Source: Corallium rubrum
Lineage: Eukaryota; Cnidaria; Anthozoa; Scleralcyonacea; Coralliidae
Assembly: GCA_964035015.1 (NCBI GenBank)
Contig: OZ036002.1
Coordinates: 9,162,643-9,226,642, forward strand
Reading direction: 5' to 3'
DNA: 64,000 nt
The notes below the pieces were generated by a model, which was not told where the DNA came from, ran no database searches, and saw only the letters and a program-made list of their open reading frames with translations. How positions within the stretch are numbered: position 1 is the stretch's first letter; every line of letters begins with the position of its first letter. Of the stretch, positions 54,110 through 64,000 are shown in pieces. A program made the position numbers and the translations under genes.

Positions 54110-56210
54110 AAGGATGGTTTTCGCTTACGAGAGGTGTCCCTTTTTGAGTGGTGCCCGCTTATCAGTGGTGTCTGCTTTTGAATGGTATATGAATGGTGTC
54201 CGCTTAAGACTGGTGTCTATTTATGAGTGGTGTCCGCTTATGAGTGGTATCCACTTAAGAGTGGTGTCCGCTTATGAGAGGTGTCCACTTATGAGAGGTG
54301 TCTGCTTAAGAGTGATGTCCACTTATGAGTGGTGTCCGCTTAAGAGAGGTGTCCGCTTATGAGAGGTGTCTGCTTAAGAGTGATGTCCACTTATGAGAGG
54401 TGTCTGCTTAAGAGTGATGTCCACTTATGAGTGGTGTCTGTTTAAGAGAGGTGTCCGCTTATGAGAGGTGTCCACTTATGAGTGGTGTCTGCTTAAGAGT
54501 GATGTCCACTTATGAGTGGTGTCTGCTTAAAAGTGGTGTCCGCTTATGAGAGGTGTCCACTTATGAGTGGTGTCTGCTTAAGAGTGATGTCCACTTATGA
54601 GTGGTGTCTGCTTAAAAGTGGTGTCCGCTTATGAGGTGTCCACTTATGAGAGGTGTCCACTTATGAGTGGTGTCTGCTTAAGAGTGATGTCTGCTTAAGA
54701 GTGATGTCTGCTTAAGAGAGGTGTCCACTTATGAGAGGTGTCCACTTATGAGTGGTGTCTGCTTAAGAGTGATGTCTGCTTAAGAGTGATGTCTACTTAA
54801 GAGTGATGTCTGCTTAAGAGTGATGTCTGCTTAAGAGTGGTGTCCGCTTAAGAGTGGTGTCTGCTTAAGAGTGATGTCTGCTTAAGAGTGATGTCCACTT
54901 AAGAGTGGGGTCTGCTTAAGAGTGATGTCCACTTATGAGTGGTGTCTGCTTAAGAGTGATGTCCGCTTAAGAGCGATGTCTGCTTAAGAGAGATGTCCAC
55001 TTAAGAGAGGTGTCCGCTTATGAGTGGTGTCTGCTTAAGAGTGGTGTCCGCTTATGAGAGGTGTCCACTTATGAGTGGTGTCTGCTTAAGAGTGATGTCT
55101 GCTTAAGAGCGATGTCTGCTTAAGAGTGGTGTCTGCTTAAGAGTGATGTCTGCTTAAGAGTGGTGTCCGCTTAAGAGTGATGTCCGCTTAAGAGTGGTGT
55201 CCGCTTAAGAGAGGTGTCCGCTTAAGAGTGATGTATGCTTAAGAGTGGTGTCCGCTTAAGAGAGGTGTCCGCTTAAGAGTGGTGTCCGCTTAAGAGTGAT
55301 GTCTACTGAAGAGAGGTGTCCGCTTAAGAGTGGTGTCCGCTTAAGAGTGATGTCCGCTTAAGAGAGGTGTCCGCTTAAGAGTGGTGTCCGCTTAAGAGTG
55401 GTGTCCGCTTAAGAGTGGTGTCCGCTTAAGAGTGATGTCTGCTTAAGAGTGGTGTCCGCTTAAGAGTGATGTCCGCTTAAGAGTGGTGTCCGCTTAAGCG
55501 TAATGTCTGCTTAAGAGTGGTGTCTGCTTAAGAGTGGTGTCCGCTTAAGAGTGGTGTCCGCTTATGAGTGGTGTCCACTTATGAGTGGTGCCTGCTTAAG
55601 CGTGATGTTCGCTTAAGAGTGGTGTCTGCTTAAGAGTGGTGTCTGCTTATGAGTGGTGTCCGCTTAAAAGTGGTGTCTGCTTAAGAGTGGTGTCCGCTTA
55701 AAAGTGGTGTCTGCTTAAGAGTGGTGTCCGCTTAAAAGTGATGTCTGCTTAAGAGTGGTGTCTGCTTATGAGTGGTGTCCGCTTAAAAGTGATGTCTGCT
55801 TAAGAGAGGTGTCTGCTTATGAGTGGTGTCTGCTTAAGAGTGGTGTCCGCTTAAAAGTGATGTCTGCTTAAGAGAGGTGTCTGCTTAAGAGTGGTGTCTG
55901 CTTAAGAGTGGTGTCCGCTTAAAAGTGGTGTCTGCTTATGAGTGGCGTCCGCTTAAAAGTGGTGTCTGCTTAAGAGTGGTGTCCGCTAATGAGTGGTGTC
56001 TGCTTATGAGTGGTGTCCGCTTAAGACCACGTCCACACGTATGCGTTTTCATAGCGTTTTTATATTGTTCTCGGTCCTCAGGGGAGCAGAAAACAATGGT
56101 TTCATTACCTGAAACAATATGAAAATGCTAGGAAAACGTATACGTGTGGACGTGGCCTAAGAGTGGTGTCTGCTTAAGAGTGGTGTCCACTAATGAGTCA
56201 TTCGCGAGAT
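54110..56210. repeat. 17-bp minisatellite, ~2.1 kb
   Basis: About 120 units of GAGTGGTGTCCGCTTAA, with variation concentrated at a few positions (CCG/TCTG, AAG/ATG, GTGG/GAGG/GTGA). Variants cluster: CACTTATGAG types on the left, CCGCTTAAGAG in the middle, CTTAAAAG on the right. It lies upstream of GPATCH11, about where a copy of gene A's first coding exon would be expected. A MITE interrupts it at 56025. Confidence 0.95.
56025..56157. mobile_element. GACCACGTCC foldback MITE inside the minisatellite
   Basis: Second copy of the 11840 element, inserted in a CGCTTAAGAG unit with TAA duplicated at 56022-56024 and 56158-56160. It shows the 3-bp target duplication independently. Confidence 0.88.
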
Positions 56211-56472
56211 TGTGAATTCGTGATGCCAACTAGGGGTCAAGAGCTCCTGGCATTTTTTTTTGTCTATTAGCCAAATAACCTTCATTGGCATTGCTTGGGG
56301 ACGTCTGGGTAAATAACCATGCAAGTAATATTTAAAACACGAGCAGGAGTGTTTGATCAGATTTAAAACCACGAGGGCGCAGCCCAAGTGTTTTAGATCT
56401 GATAAAATACGTGATGCGAGTGTTTTGAAAGGCCTCAAAAACGATTATTCGTTATTGGATGTAATATGTAAA

Positions 56473-56830
56473 GGCCGACAATGAGAACTAGACCGGGTTT
56501 TCAAGTACGAGGAATTCGTTCCAGTCCGAGGCGAAACCGAGGACTGGAACGAATTCCAAGTACTTGAAAACCCGGTCTAGTCCGAATTGGAGGCCTTTAC
56601 ATGACTTCTCAAAATCACTTAGTGTATTCCCAAAATGAATTAGTGCATTAGTAATTAGTGTATGGATGAATAACCGATTGTGTGAAGTAATATTTCAAGT
56701 CTAATATTTCAAGTCCAAGGACTTGAAATAATATTTCAAGTCCAAAGACTTGAAATATTATTTCCAGTCCTTGGACTGGAAATAATATTTCAAGTCCTCT
56801 GCCCAGTACTTCCCTGGTATTTCAAGTCCC
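56473..56830. repeat. Palindrome cluster upstream of GPATCH11
   Basis: A foldback at 56473-56605 (GACCGGGTTTTCAAGTAC, TTCGTTCCAGTCC and complements) is followed by repeated ATTTCAAGTCC/GGACTTGAAAT palindromes at 56690-56830. The two share the theme but not the sequence. Confidence 0.7.
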
Positions 56831-57402
56831 TTCACGTGGTGCAATTCAGCGCTTCTGATTGATTGATTATCTCATGAATTATTAATGAGTTTGAGAAGTT
56901 ATGTTCATTAGTATTATTTATATAAAATTGTATGTTCGTTAGTATTCTTTATATAAAATTGTATGTTCATTAGTATTCTTTCTGACGTCAAGAAGTTTTA
57001 TCAGGTATAAAACCACGGACATGGTACTGATTTCCTTTGTGTTTTCCTCGTGAATTATTAATGAGTTTTGAAATCCTATTTCAAATGTCTTGCATGAGCA
57101 CCAATCTGAACAGGATTTACGGTGCCCAGCACTTTTAATCAAAACAACATACATAAACTGAGCCAACATACATTCCTAATAGGAACAGTTTAAAAATGTT
57201 GTCAAAATTTATTGGTCAAAAGCAGTCATTAATCTCAATTTATGTCGAGGTCAAAACAGAAAGTCATTCTATTTTGCACATGAATGTCATATACGAAAAT
57301 TACAAAAATTTCGATATAAATCAAGTGTGCCGAGGAGGCCCTGGGAACAAGAACGCCTTCGCCCGCCAGCCAATAATCCAGCGGTTTCATTGCAAAAGCA
57401 AT

Positions 57403-59429
57403 ATGGCGGACGAAGAAGAAGAAGATTACATGTCCGATGCGTTCCTTTTAGGGCTCGATGACAGTCGACCGGGGCTTGTTCCTGACCGCATAGCTAAAGA
57501 ATACGAGAAAGAAGCAAAGAGGAAACATAAACAAGAAAAGAATAAAGTAAAACCTCTGAAAGTTCGCGAGAACGAACACAGAGAAGTGGCGTTATCAAGT
57601 GCCATTGATAGTTCAAATAAAGGCTTCGCTCTGTTGCAGAAAATGGGTTATAAAGAAGGAATGGGATTGGGAAAGTCGGGTAAGGATTTTAAGGTTCGAT
57701 TATTGTGGTTCTTAGTGGCTTGTTTATTGTTGAATAGAGTTCAGAAAGCAAGTTAGCCTGTAAATAGACAGGGTGCTGGCAGGCTAAAAGCAAGTGCGAG
57801 TACAATGCTTTATTCAAACTTTTTTGACTTTTACAAAAGGATTGAAAACATTTTTTTATATTTTGTATTGCAGAGGAAGGAAGAACGGAACCAATACCGT
57901 TGTCAATCAAAGCAGGTATAATCGGTGAAATCATTGAGAGCGCGATGCTTTAGATAATGATTTCAAAGAAATATCTTCGAAAAGTAAACTTGCTAAATTT
58001 AATGGGGCTTAACGGTTTTATATTATATAATATTATAAAAGAGATACTAGAAACCTGCACAGAATTACGGATGGTTAAAATTAAAGCGAGATTGAATGGG
58101 ATTGCAAGTGTGACATCTTACTTTTTGTTGGGCTGATAACAATCAAGTTTAGACCAATTTGTGAAAAAACTTGGTCTTGAAGGTTCAGAAATCTTCCATA
58201 ATTATTGGGTGGCTCGTATTTCACAATCAAATTACACCCGTTTTCAAAACCACGCAACCACCCCGGACCTGCGACAAAATTTTGAGATTTTTTGACCACC
58301 CCGGACCTGCGACAAAATTTTGAGATTTTTTGACCACCCCGGACCTGCGACAAAATTTTGAGATTTTTTGACCACCTCGGACCTGCGACCAAATTTTGAG
58401 ATTTTCTGACCACCTCGGACCTGCGACAAAATTTTGAGATTTTTTGACCACCTGGCGGGTCGTAAATATTGCAGTCGACATGCGAGTTTTATGAAAATTC
58501 AAAGTAGTTTAGTAAACTTACTTTGTCTTTGTATTCAACATTCCCATGGTTAAATAATTCGCCATTCGGTCAGCATTATAGTTGATTTCACATTACTTTT
58601 CCGCTTTCGTTCGGAAGTTCGGAATTACGTTGCCAAGGTTGAAAAATTATCCATTAATCAAATTGCGAGCTTTGGATCAAAACTCATTATGATTGGATAA
58701 TTTTCAACCTTGGCAACGTAATTCCAAACTTTCGAATGGATATCTGAACTTCCCAACGAACAGCGAACACAAGGTGGTGAAGTAATGCGAAGTCAACTGT
58801 AACGTCCTCATTTCATTGTATTTTGATTCAGTTTGTATTGATGTCCGCCATTTTGTGACAACTAATCGCTATAAAACTCACATCACCACATGCATGTCAA
58901 CTTCTGGGGTCGCGTAATTTTGAAAACGGGTGTAATGTACAGCTTTAATTTTGAAGCTTTGCAGTTCAGAATTTCAATGTAAGACACGATCGGAAATGGC
59001 GGCTGTCGAGGCTCGCGAAATGCGGGCTGATCCGTATTAGCTACGCATGCGTAGAACGAATGTCTTGCATGTAAACGTCATCAATACACGGCCGACAGGA
59101 GCGAGGACACCCCGAGCTCAAAGTCAAACATCTCCGCTCAAAATCGTCGCTCGACCATAATTCTTCCACGAGCGCATAGCACGAAGGTTGGGCTTGCCAT
59201 AGAATACGGTTTGTTGACAACTCGTGGAATTTTCGCGATGTACGAACCTATTACCCTTCTCTCGAATTCATCAGTTTCAAATGTCCTCAGAATTCACTTG
59301 AGCACGCACGTGGACTGCGAACTGCCCCATGAAAGTGGCCGATTTTCTATGCGATTTGCGATCGTGCAATTGAGACTGAAAATAGCGCGACATAACCCTT
59401 TAACGGTCCTGCAATGACTGTGTATATAC

Positions 59430-59502
<73 letters not shown>

Positions 59503-62500
59503 ATCTATATATATATATATATCTATATCTATATCTATATCTATATCTATCAATGAAACCCAGTGGCATGATTGTACCTTGTATCAACGTTGTACCCATT
59601 TCAGGCCGTGGAGGGCTGGGTCAAGAGTCAGAGTTGAAACGAAAACAGGACGTACAACAACGCTACTTAAAAGTCGCGACTGACAAGAGAATGAAACTGG
59701 AAGAAAAACAACGAGAACAGTTCAGAGAGAAGCAAAAGGAAAGGTTCTCAAACAGACAAGTTGAAAAAGATGTCTTTCAAAGTCAAAAAGCATGCGAGCA
59801 ACTGGACAAGGCAAAGGTATAGAACAACTATATATTAAGCATGAAAAAAAAAACGCGTTCTGACCCACAAACCGAAGGATCTAGATCTCCCTAAAGTCTG
59901 ATTTCTGCGGAATTTTGCGCACGGAAGGTATTTTTCTTTTTGTTACTTCTCTAGCGGGACTAGTGTAATTAGTTCCGCGCGAAAGCTCGCGGTACGTAAT
60001 TAAAATTGCGCGCGCGCGCAAAATTTCGCTGACTGTAAATCAAGCTTGAAGGCGCTGTTATAAGAGGCAATTTTTCGCCCAACTTGCAACTGAGCTTCAG
60101 ATTGTACATTGCAGGGAAAATGGCTTCGTGTGACACTTGGTTTATAATATAGTTACTTTTTTGCCTTCATGACAACTTGCACGCATCAGGCATCCTACGG
60201 CAACTAGAAATACGTTTTTTTAGAAAAACAAATTGCATTCCAACTTGGATGGAAAATCATCCCGTGTAACATCACCTTAAAACAATGCTTTGCGCACTAC
60301 ACTCTACAAAATCGCAATTCATCGCTTACTATAGGATAAGGGACTGGTGGCTAATCATCCATCCTTACAGTTGCAGCCAGTGCTGAAGGACGCAGATCAA
60401 TGTGGGCGTATCGACGCATATTAACGGCGCTTCAAGCAGCCGCCATACGACAGTTCAGACGACGGATCACAGCTATGATGTAGGTGTTTATTTTATGGAG
60501 GGAGGAAAACCGGAGAACCCGGCGAAAAACCCTCGAAGCACAGGAGAGATCAACTAACAACTCTACTCACATGAGTCCCAAGCTCGACAACGGGGTTATT
60601 CCCAAGCAGTCACCCATCCAAGTAGTAACCCAGTCTAACCGGGCTTAACTTTTTGGTGAGAGGCAGCGCGCTAACAGCACACGCCACCCGTGCTACTATA
60701 TATTTACGGGTGGCAGCCGAAACTATTACTAGTAGGGAACGTAGCACACCGTACGAGGGACCAAATCAACAATTTACTAGTTTGTCTAGGGTATAAAATG
60801 TGGGACTAGTGTACTGGATTAAAGCGCCTGCCTACCGTACCATAGCCTCCCAAATTCGTTTATTGACATGTTTTGTCAGGAAGCCTCAATAAAAATTAAT
60901 TAATACCTTGAGTACAAGTAGCCATCTTTTTCGGTACTGTCAATACAAAACGAACAAGTGTTAGCTAGTGTTTTTCTAAAGAACGTGATGCTACCTTGCG
61001 TTATTCTCACGGAAATGTGTTTGTCTTCTTCCTAAAGAACATAAGCTGCTCTGAAGTATGGTACTGGCCAAGAATAGAGAAAGAAAAAGAGGAAGAAGAA
61101 GAAGAGCAGGATGAGGGGACTGAAGAGGAAGAAGAGCCGGAGGTAGATCTCATTGAATTATGTTGAAACTTTAACTCATCGCATCATCATGACGTTTTAT
61201 ACGGTGGTTTCGTTCCGTACCTTTGGTCTTGTCCACACGTACTCGCTTTCGTTTGAAAATAGAACTTTTTTCTCCCGCTTTAAATAAATCCGCGTCAACA
61301 CGAGAACAGGAAAACGGTGTTTTCAAAAAGTTCTACTTTGGAAACCATCTTCGAAAAAGTTCTTGATGACCATTTCATCGTTTAAGGCCCGTTTAAACGG
61401 ATCCAACATTGCTGGTCCAACAATGTTGGACCATTGTTGGACAATGTTGGCCAACATGTTCAAACGGATGCAACAACATCCAACACAAGTGCTATTAATT
61501 AATAATTAACAATACACATCCCATAAGCAAACCCGCTCCTCAAGCATTTCAAGAAGCTCGTCTATTTTCGCGTCAGTCCAGTCCCTTGACTTAATTGCCT
61601 TTGATAGACCAGTCTTCATTTTTTTACTTGAAGTAGCTTTTGCTATCTCATCTTCCTCGGAATTCTCGACATTTTTATTCTTATTATTCAGAGGAGTTTT
61701 AGCGGGAGGTTCCTCACGTTCCTGCGTCAAACTCTCGAACAAACTCTCGTAACCCCCGCATTCCGCTATCTTGAATGTTTTTACCTCGTCAAATGACTCA
61801 AATCTCCATGGAAACGATGTCGATGAACTCGTTTTCCGTCAAATGTTGGATAATGTTGGATGAAAAGTTTGAAAGGAATCACACGTGATCCAACAATGTC
61901 CAACATCATGCAACATTATCCAACATGATGTTCAAACGAATCCAACATGTTGCATTCAACAGGCCTTTACGTGTGAACGGAAGACCAATCCGTAAAAAAT
62001 GTTGCGTTTTCAAAAAAACCCGGATACGTATGAATGTGGTCTTAGTCACTTTTACTTCGACTTTCTAGCTATTTTACTTAGAAAAATCTTTGATTGTTCG
62101 TGTGAACTGTATTTTTATTCCAGAGCTCTGAAAAGTTAACCATCTTGACGGAATACCTCAGGCGAATTCATTGTTACTGTATTTGGTGCGGTTCTACATT
62201 CACAGGTATGAATTCTGGATTTCTTTGGTTTCGACTTTCACTCGTCGTGTGCTTCTATGTGAGCTAGTTAGCTAGTTAGACATACGCCAATCTCGTCCCC
62301 AAGGCGCTTGTGAGAAGACGCGGCTAGGCTGATCACGTGACAAAATATTCTAATATATTTGGAAAAGTTTTCCCGCCGGTTGAAAACATCGAGTCTGTGC
62401 AAGCGAACTGTGAAAAGCAAACAACGTATTTTACTCTTACTGAGTCTTTGCTCCTTCCAGCGACTGCTGAACTCACCGGAAAACCTAAATGTATCAAAGA

Positions 62501-63171
62501 ATTTCGTAACGTACTCCCGCCAAAATCCAACCTTAGCTATGGCGTTCTTTCGTTTGGCCGCATCTTCTCGCGAACGCCTTGGGGACGAGGTTGTACCCAC
62601 GTAAAAATTTCCACAGATGTGTTCGAAACAGTCAGTGGCCAAAAACTGAACTGCGGGGTTTTCAACAAGTAACCAATCAAAGATGAAGGAACTGTAGATT
62701 ATTTTTCTCATGGTAACGACCGCTTTGACGTGTATTTTTGATTCGGTTGGTCGCGCGTTGTCAAATTTTATTCCGACAAAGTCAGCGATTTATACTAGTA
62801 AGGGTGAAAAAGTATCCGCCATCTTGGTTCCATCGTCAGTTATTTGGTAGAGTGTGCCCACAGTCCTGTTATATACAAGTCAGTGGGTGGAGCGCTAACT
62901 CCGGCAGAATGTGCAGTCAGTTATATTACGTCGTATTCAGTCTCCCCTACAAACTTTTCCATACGCGGTCAAAACTGAATTCGACGTGATATACGAAAAT
63001 CCTGACTTCACTTTTGAAGCATGACGACTGAAGTTAGCGTTCCAGATCTGAAGAATGAAGTTCACTGGTGGGTGCCCATTACTATCCTCCAATTTTTATT
63101 TTGAATCTTTAGATGAAGAAGATTTAAATAGAAACTGTCCTGGGGACACTTACGGCGCTCACGATGAGTAA
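57403..63171 (+). CDS. GPATCH11: GPATCH11 (G-patch domain-containing protein 11), complete
   Basis: Six coding exons: 57403-57679, 57874-57915, 59605-59816, 61038-61142, 62124-62205, 63113-63171 (TAA). All introns are GT-AG with matching phases; the product is 258 aa, the usual family length. The start MADEEEEDYMSDAFL matches the family's acidic EDYMSD N-terminus. The G-patch follows (GFALLQKMGYKEGMGLGKSG, then EPIPLSIKAGRGGLGQE). A charged coiled-coil ends SQKACEQLDKAK, then EVWYWPRIEKEKEEEEE. The C-terminal DUF4187-type finger has CYCIWCGSTF and DLNRNCPG with AHDE at the end. Family knowledge: G-patch proteins activate DEAH helicases in RNA processing, and GPATCH11 is a nuclear, kinetochore- and splicing-linked protein. 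Divergent from gene B. Confidence 0.93.
58231..58936. mobile_element. Foldback element (ATTACACCCGTTTTCAAAA) in GPATCH11 intron 2
   Basis: ATTACACCCGTTTTCAAAAC at 58231 and TTTTGAAAACGGGTGTAAT ending at 58936. It contains the 38-bp minisatellite below and an inner inverted pair (ACGTTGCCAAGGTTGAAAA and complement). Confidence 0.78.
58255..58452. repeat. 38-bp minisatellite, 5 units
   Basis: Five units each with ACCACCCCGGACCTGCGAC and AAAATTTTGAGATTTTTTG, with C/T and A/C variants towards the right. Confidence 0.9.
58985..59370. mobile_element. CACGATCGGAAAT foldback element in GPATCH11 intron 2
   Basis: It starts ACACGATCGGAAATGGCGG and ends GATTTGCGATCGTGC, sharing CTACGCATGCGTAGAACGAA-type and CACGTGGACTGCGAACTGCC-type internal sequence with the element at 37961-38154. 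Confidence 0.65.
59432..59550. repeat. (TA)n and CTATAT repeats
   Basis: TA dinucleotides followed by TATATC hexamers, ending 55 bp before GPATCH11 exon 3. Confidence 0.95.
61386..61967. mobile_element. PIF/Harbinger-derived element with a Myb/MADF-like fragment
   Basis: The ends (GGCCCGTTTAAACGGATCCA and ACAGGCCTTTA) and the CCAACATTGTTGG palindromes match the element at 39104. Unlike that copy, its centre encodes on the minus strand (61506-61742) a 78-residue fragment: Lys/Glu-rich, then SRDWTDAKIDELLEMLEERV and CLWD. The W...L..L...R...LWD pattern is that of MADF/Myb-SANT proteins carried by Harbinger transposons. It lies in GPATCH11 intron 4. Confidence 0.72.
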
Positions 63172-63584
63172 AACCACGCGAAATGTTTGCAAGATTCTTA
63201 GATTATCGTGCAAACAGGGAAAAATCGTCGCATTGCCGCAGCGCCAAAACGAGGCTGGCCATCGATCGGTCTACACGTAGCCTCGTTCTTACGTAGTGGC
63301 CTTACTACTTCGTAGTCTTCGTTCAACTATCGTTGGAGCTAGCTATTTCCCGCCAAAGTTCAATACGACGGAAAAGTCTCTCTTATTTGACCCAACAGTA
63401 ATCCAGAGGATAAAAACATTGTTTTCGAAAGAAATGAACTAAATAGATATTCAATAAATAATTTGCAAGTAGCATGTTTTCCTTCTAAACTTTTCAAAAA
63501 TTCATATTTACATAACTTTGATTTTTTGGCTTAGACAAAGTTGTTTTTCAATATTACTACGCCAATAAAATAACTTCCAAATGA

Positions 63585-63670
63585 AATATAGTAAGGTTAG
63601 ATATACTGCCGAAACAGAGAACGTAGGAGTCTAACGTTTCGAGCAAAGGCCCTTCGTCAGAGAGAAACGT
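63585..63670. mobile_element. Half of a GGTTAGATATACTGCC palindromic element
   Basis: It has the left arm and centre (GAGCAAAGGCCCTTCGTCAG) of the family at 33569 and 36241 but loses the right arm after GAGAAACGT. Confidence 0.7.
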
Positions 63671-64000
63671 GGATCGTTTTTTAAGCTATTCAAAGCATTC
63701 GCAGTACTCGACTCGGCTATCGCCTCGTGTTGATACGTATTTTAAATCTGACAAAACATTCAGCTGACCGTGTTTAAAATATTACACATAGCTTTAGTTG
63801 AAATACTTGTTAATTTTTGTCATCGCCTCCTGCAGACGTTATATGCAAAATTGAGGCTTTTATGAGCTCTTTGCATCATTCAGTTCTCGGCCCTTTTTAG
63901 GCCGTCACATTTTTTACCTTGTTTTTCTTAGTTAACTTACTAATATTGTAAACTGTTAGGCCCAGGTTACTGGTAAAAGCAAGTTTCTTTAAATTTTAAA

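Noticed and set aside
57689..57934. Minus-strand open frame over GPATCH11 exon 2
   Set aside because: It is an antisense shadow of a well-supported exon and flanking intron.
58255..58452. CRISPR-like regular repeats (38 bp; also 17 bp at 54110 and 24 bp at 16903)
   Set aside because: The units are contiguous with no unique spacers, the host is eukaryotic, and no cas genes exist.

Overview
The window looks like nuclear DNA of an invertebrate animal with intron-rich genes. A cnidarian (anthozoan) is my best guess. Three things support this: spliced genes with animal-type GT-AG introns, orthologues of conserved animal genes (SLC49A4-type transporter, GPATCH11), and very dense short foldback DNA transposons and microsatellites. 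The species assignment is inference. No CRISPR, operon or bacterial gene organisation is present.

Layout: (1) 109-6371, + strand: 3' part of a C2H2 zinc-finger gene whose introns carry very long tetranucleotide arrays. (2) 10344-30260, - strand: gene A, a 13-coding-exon MFS transporter of the SLC49A4/DIRC2 type. I could reconstruct it completely, with every intron phase matching (804 aa). (3) 32583-33085: a broken copy of the promoter and first exon of GPATCH11. (4) 34242-51350, - strand: gene B, a tandem paralogue of gene A with all matching coding exons except the first, a longer acidic C-terminus, an 11-bp deletion near its N-terminus and a decayed Ty3/gypsy element in its first intron. 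(5) 57403-63171, + strand: complete GPATCH11 (6 coding exons, 258 aa). Blocks 2+3 and 4+5 are the two arms of a ~22.7-kb tandem segmental duplication (about 10395-33085 and 34945-57712). Its right breakpoint lies inside GPATCH11 intron 1.

The most notable object is the transporter pair. Between TM5 and TM6, in the loop that faces outside or the lysosomal lumen, both genes carry a single 729-bp exon of symmetric phase 1-1. It encodes a complete LamG/concanavalin-like jellyroll domain. Skipping that exon would leave the frame intact and give an ordinary ~561-aa transporter. A conserved 47-nt micro-exon just upstream is needed to make the phases work. I know of no described SLC49/MFS protein with this architecture, though I could not search.

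Because A and B are paralogous, each is a natural 'empty site' for insertions in the other. This lets many foldback elements be delimited to the base with their target duplications: TA-flanked, TAA/TTA-flanked PIF/Harbinger-like, 8-bp hAT-like, 9-bp MULE-like, and a 7-bp class. Much of the remaining DNA is such elements, minisatellites and copy-specific microsatellite expansions.
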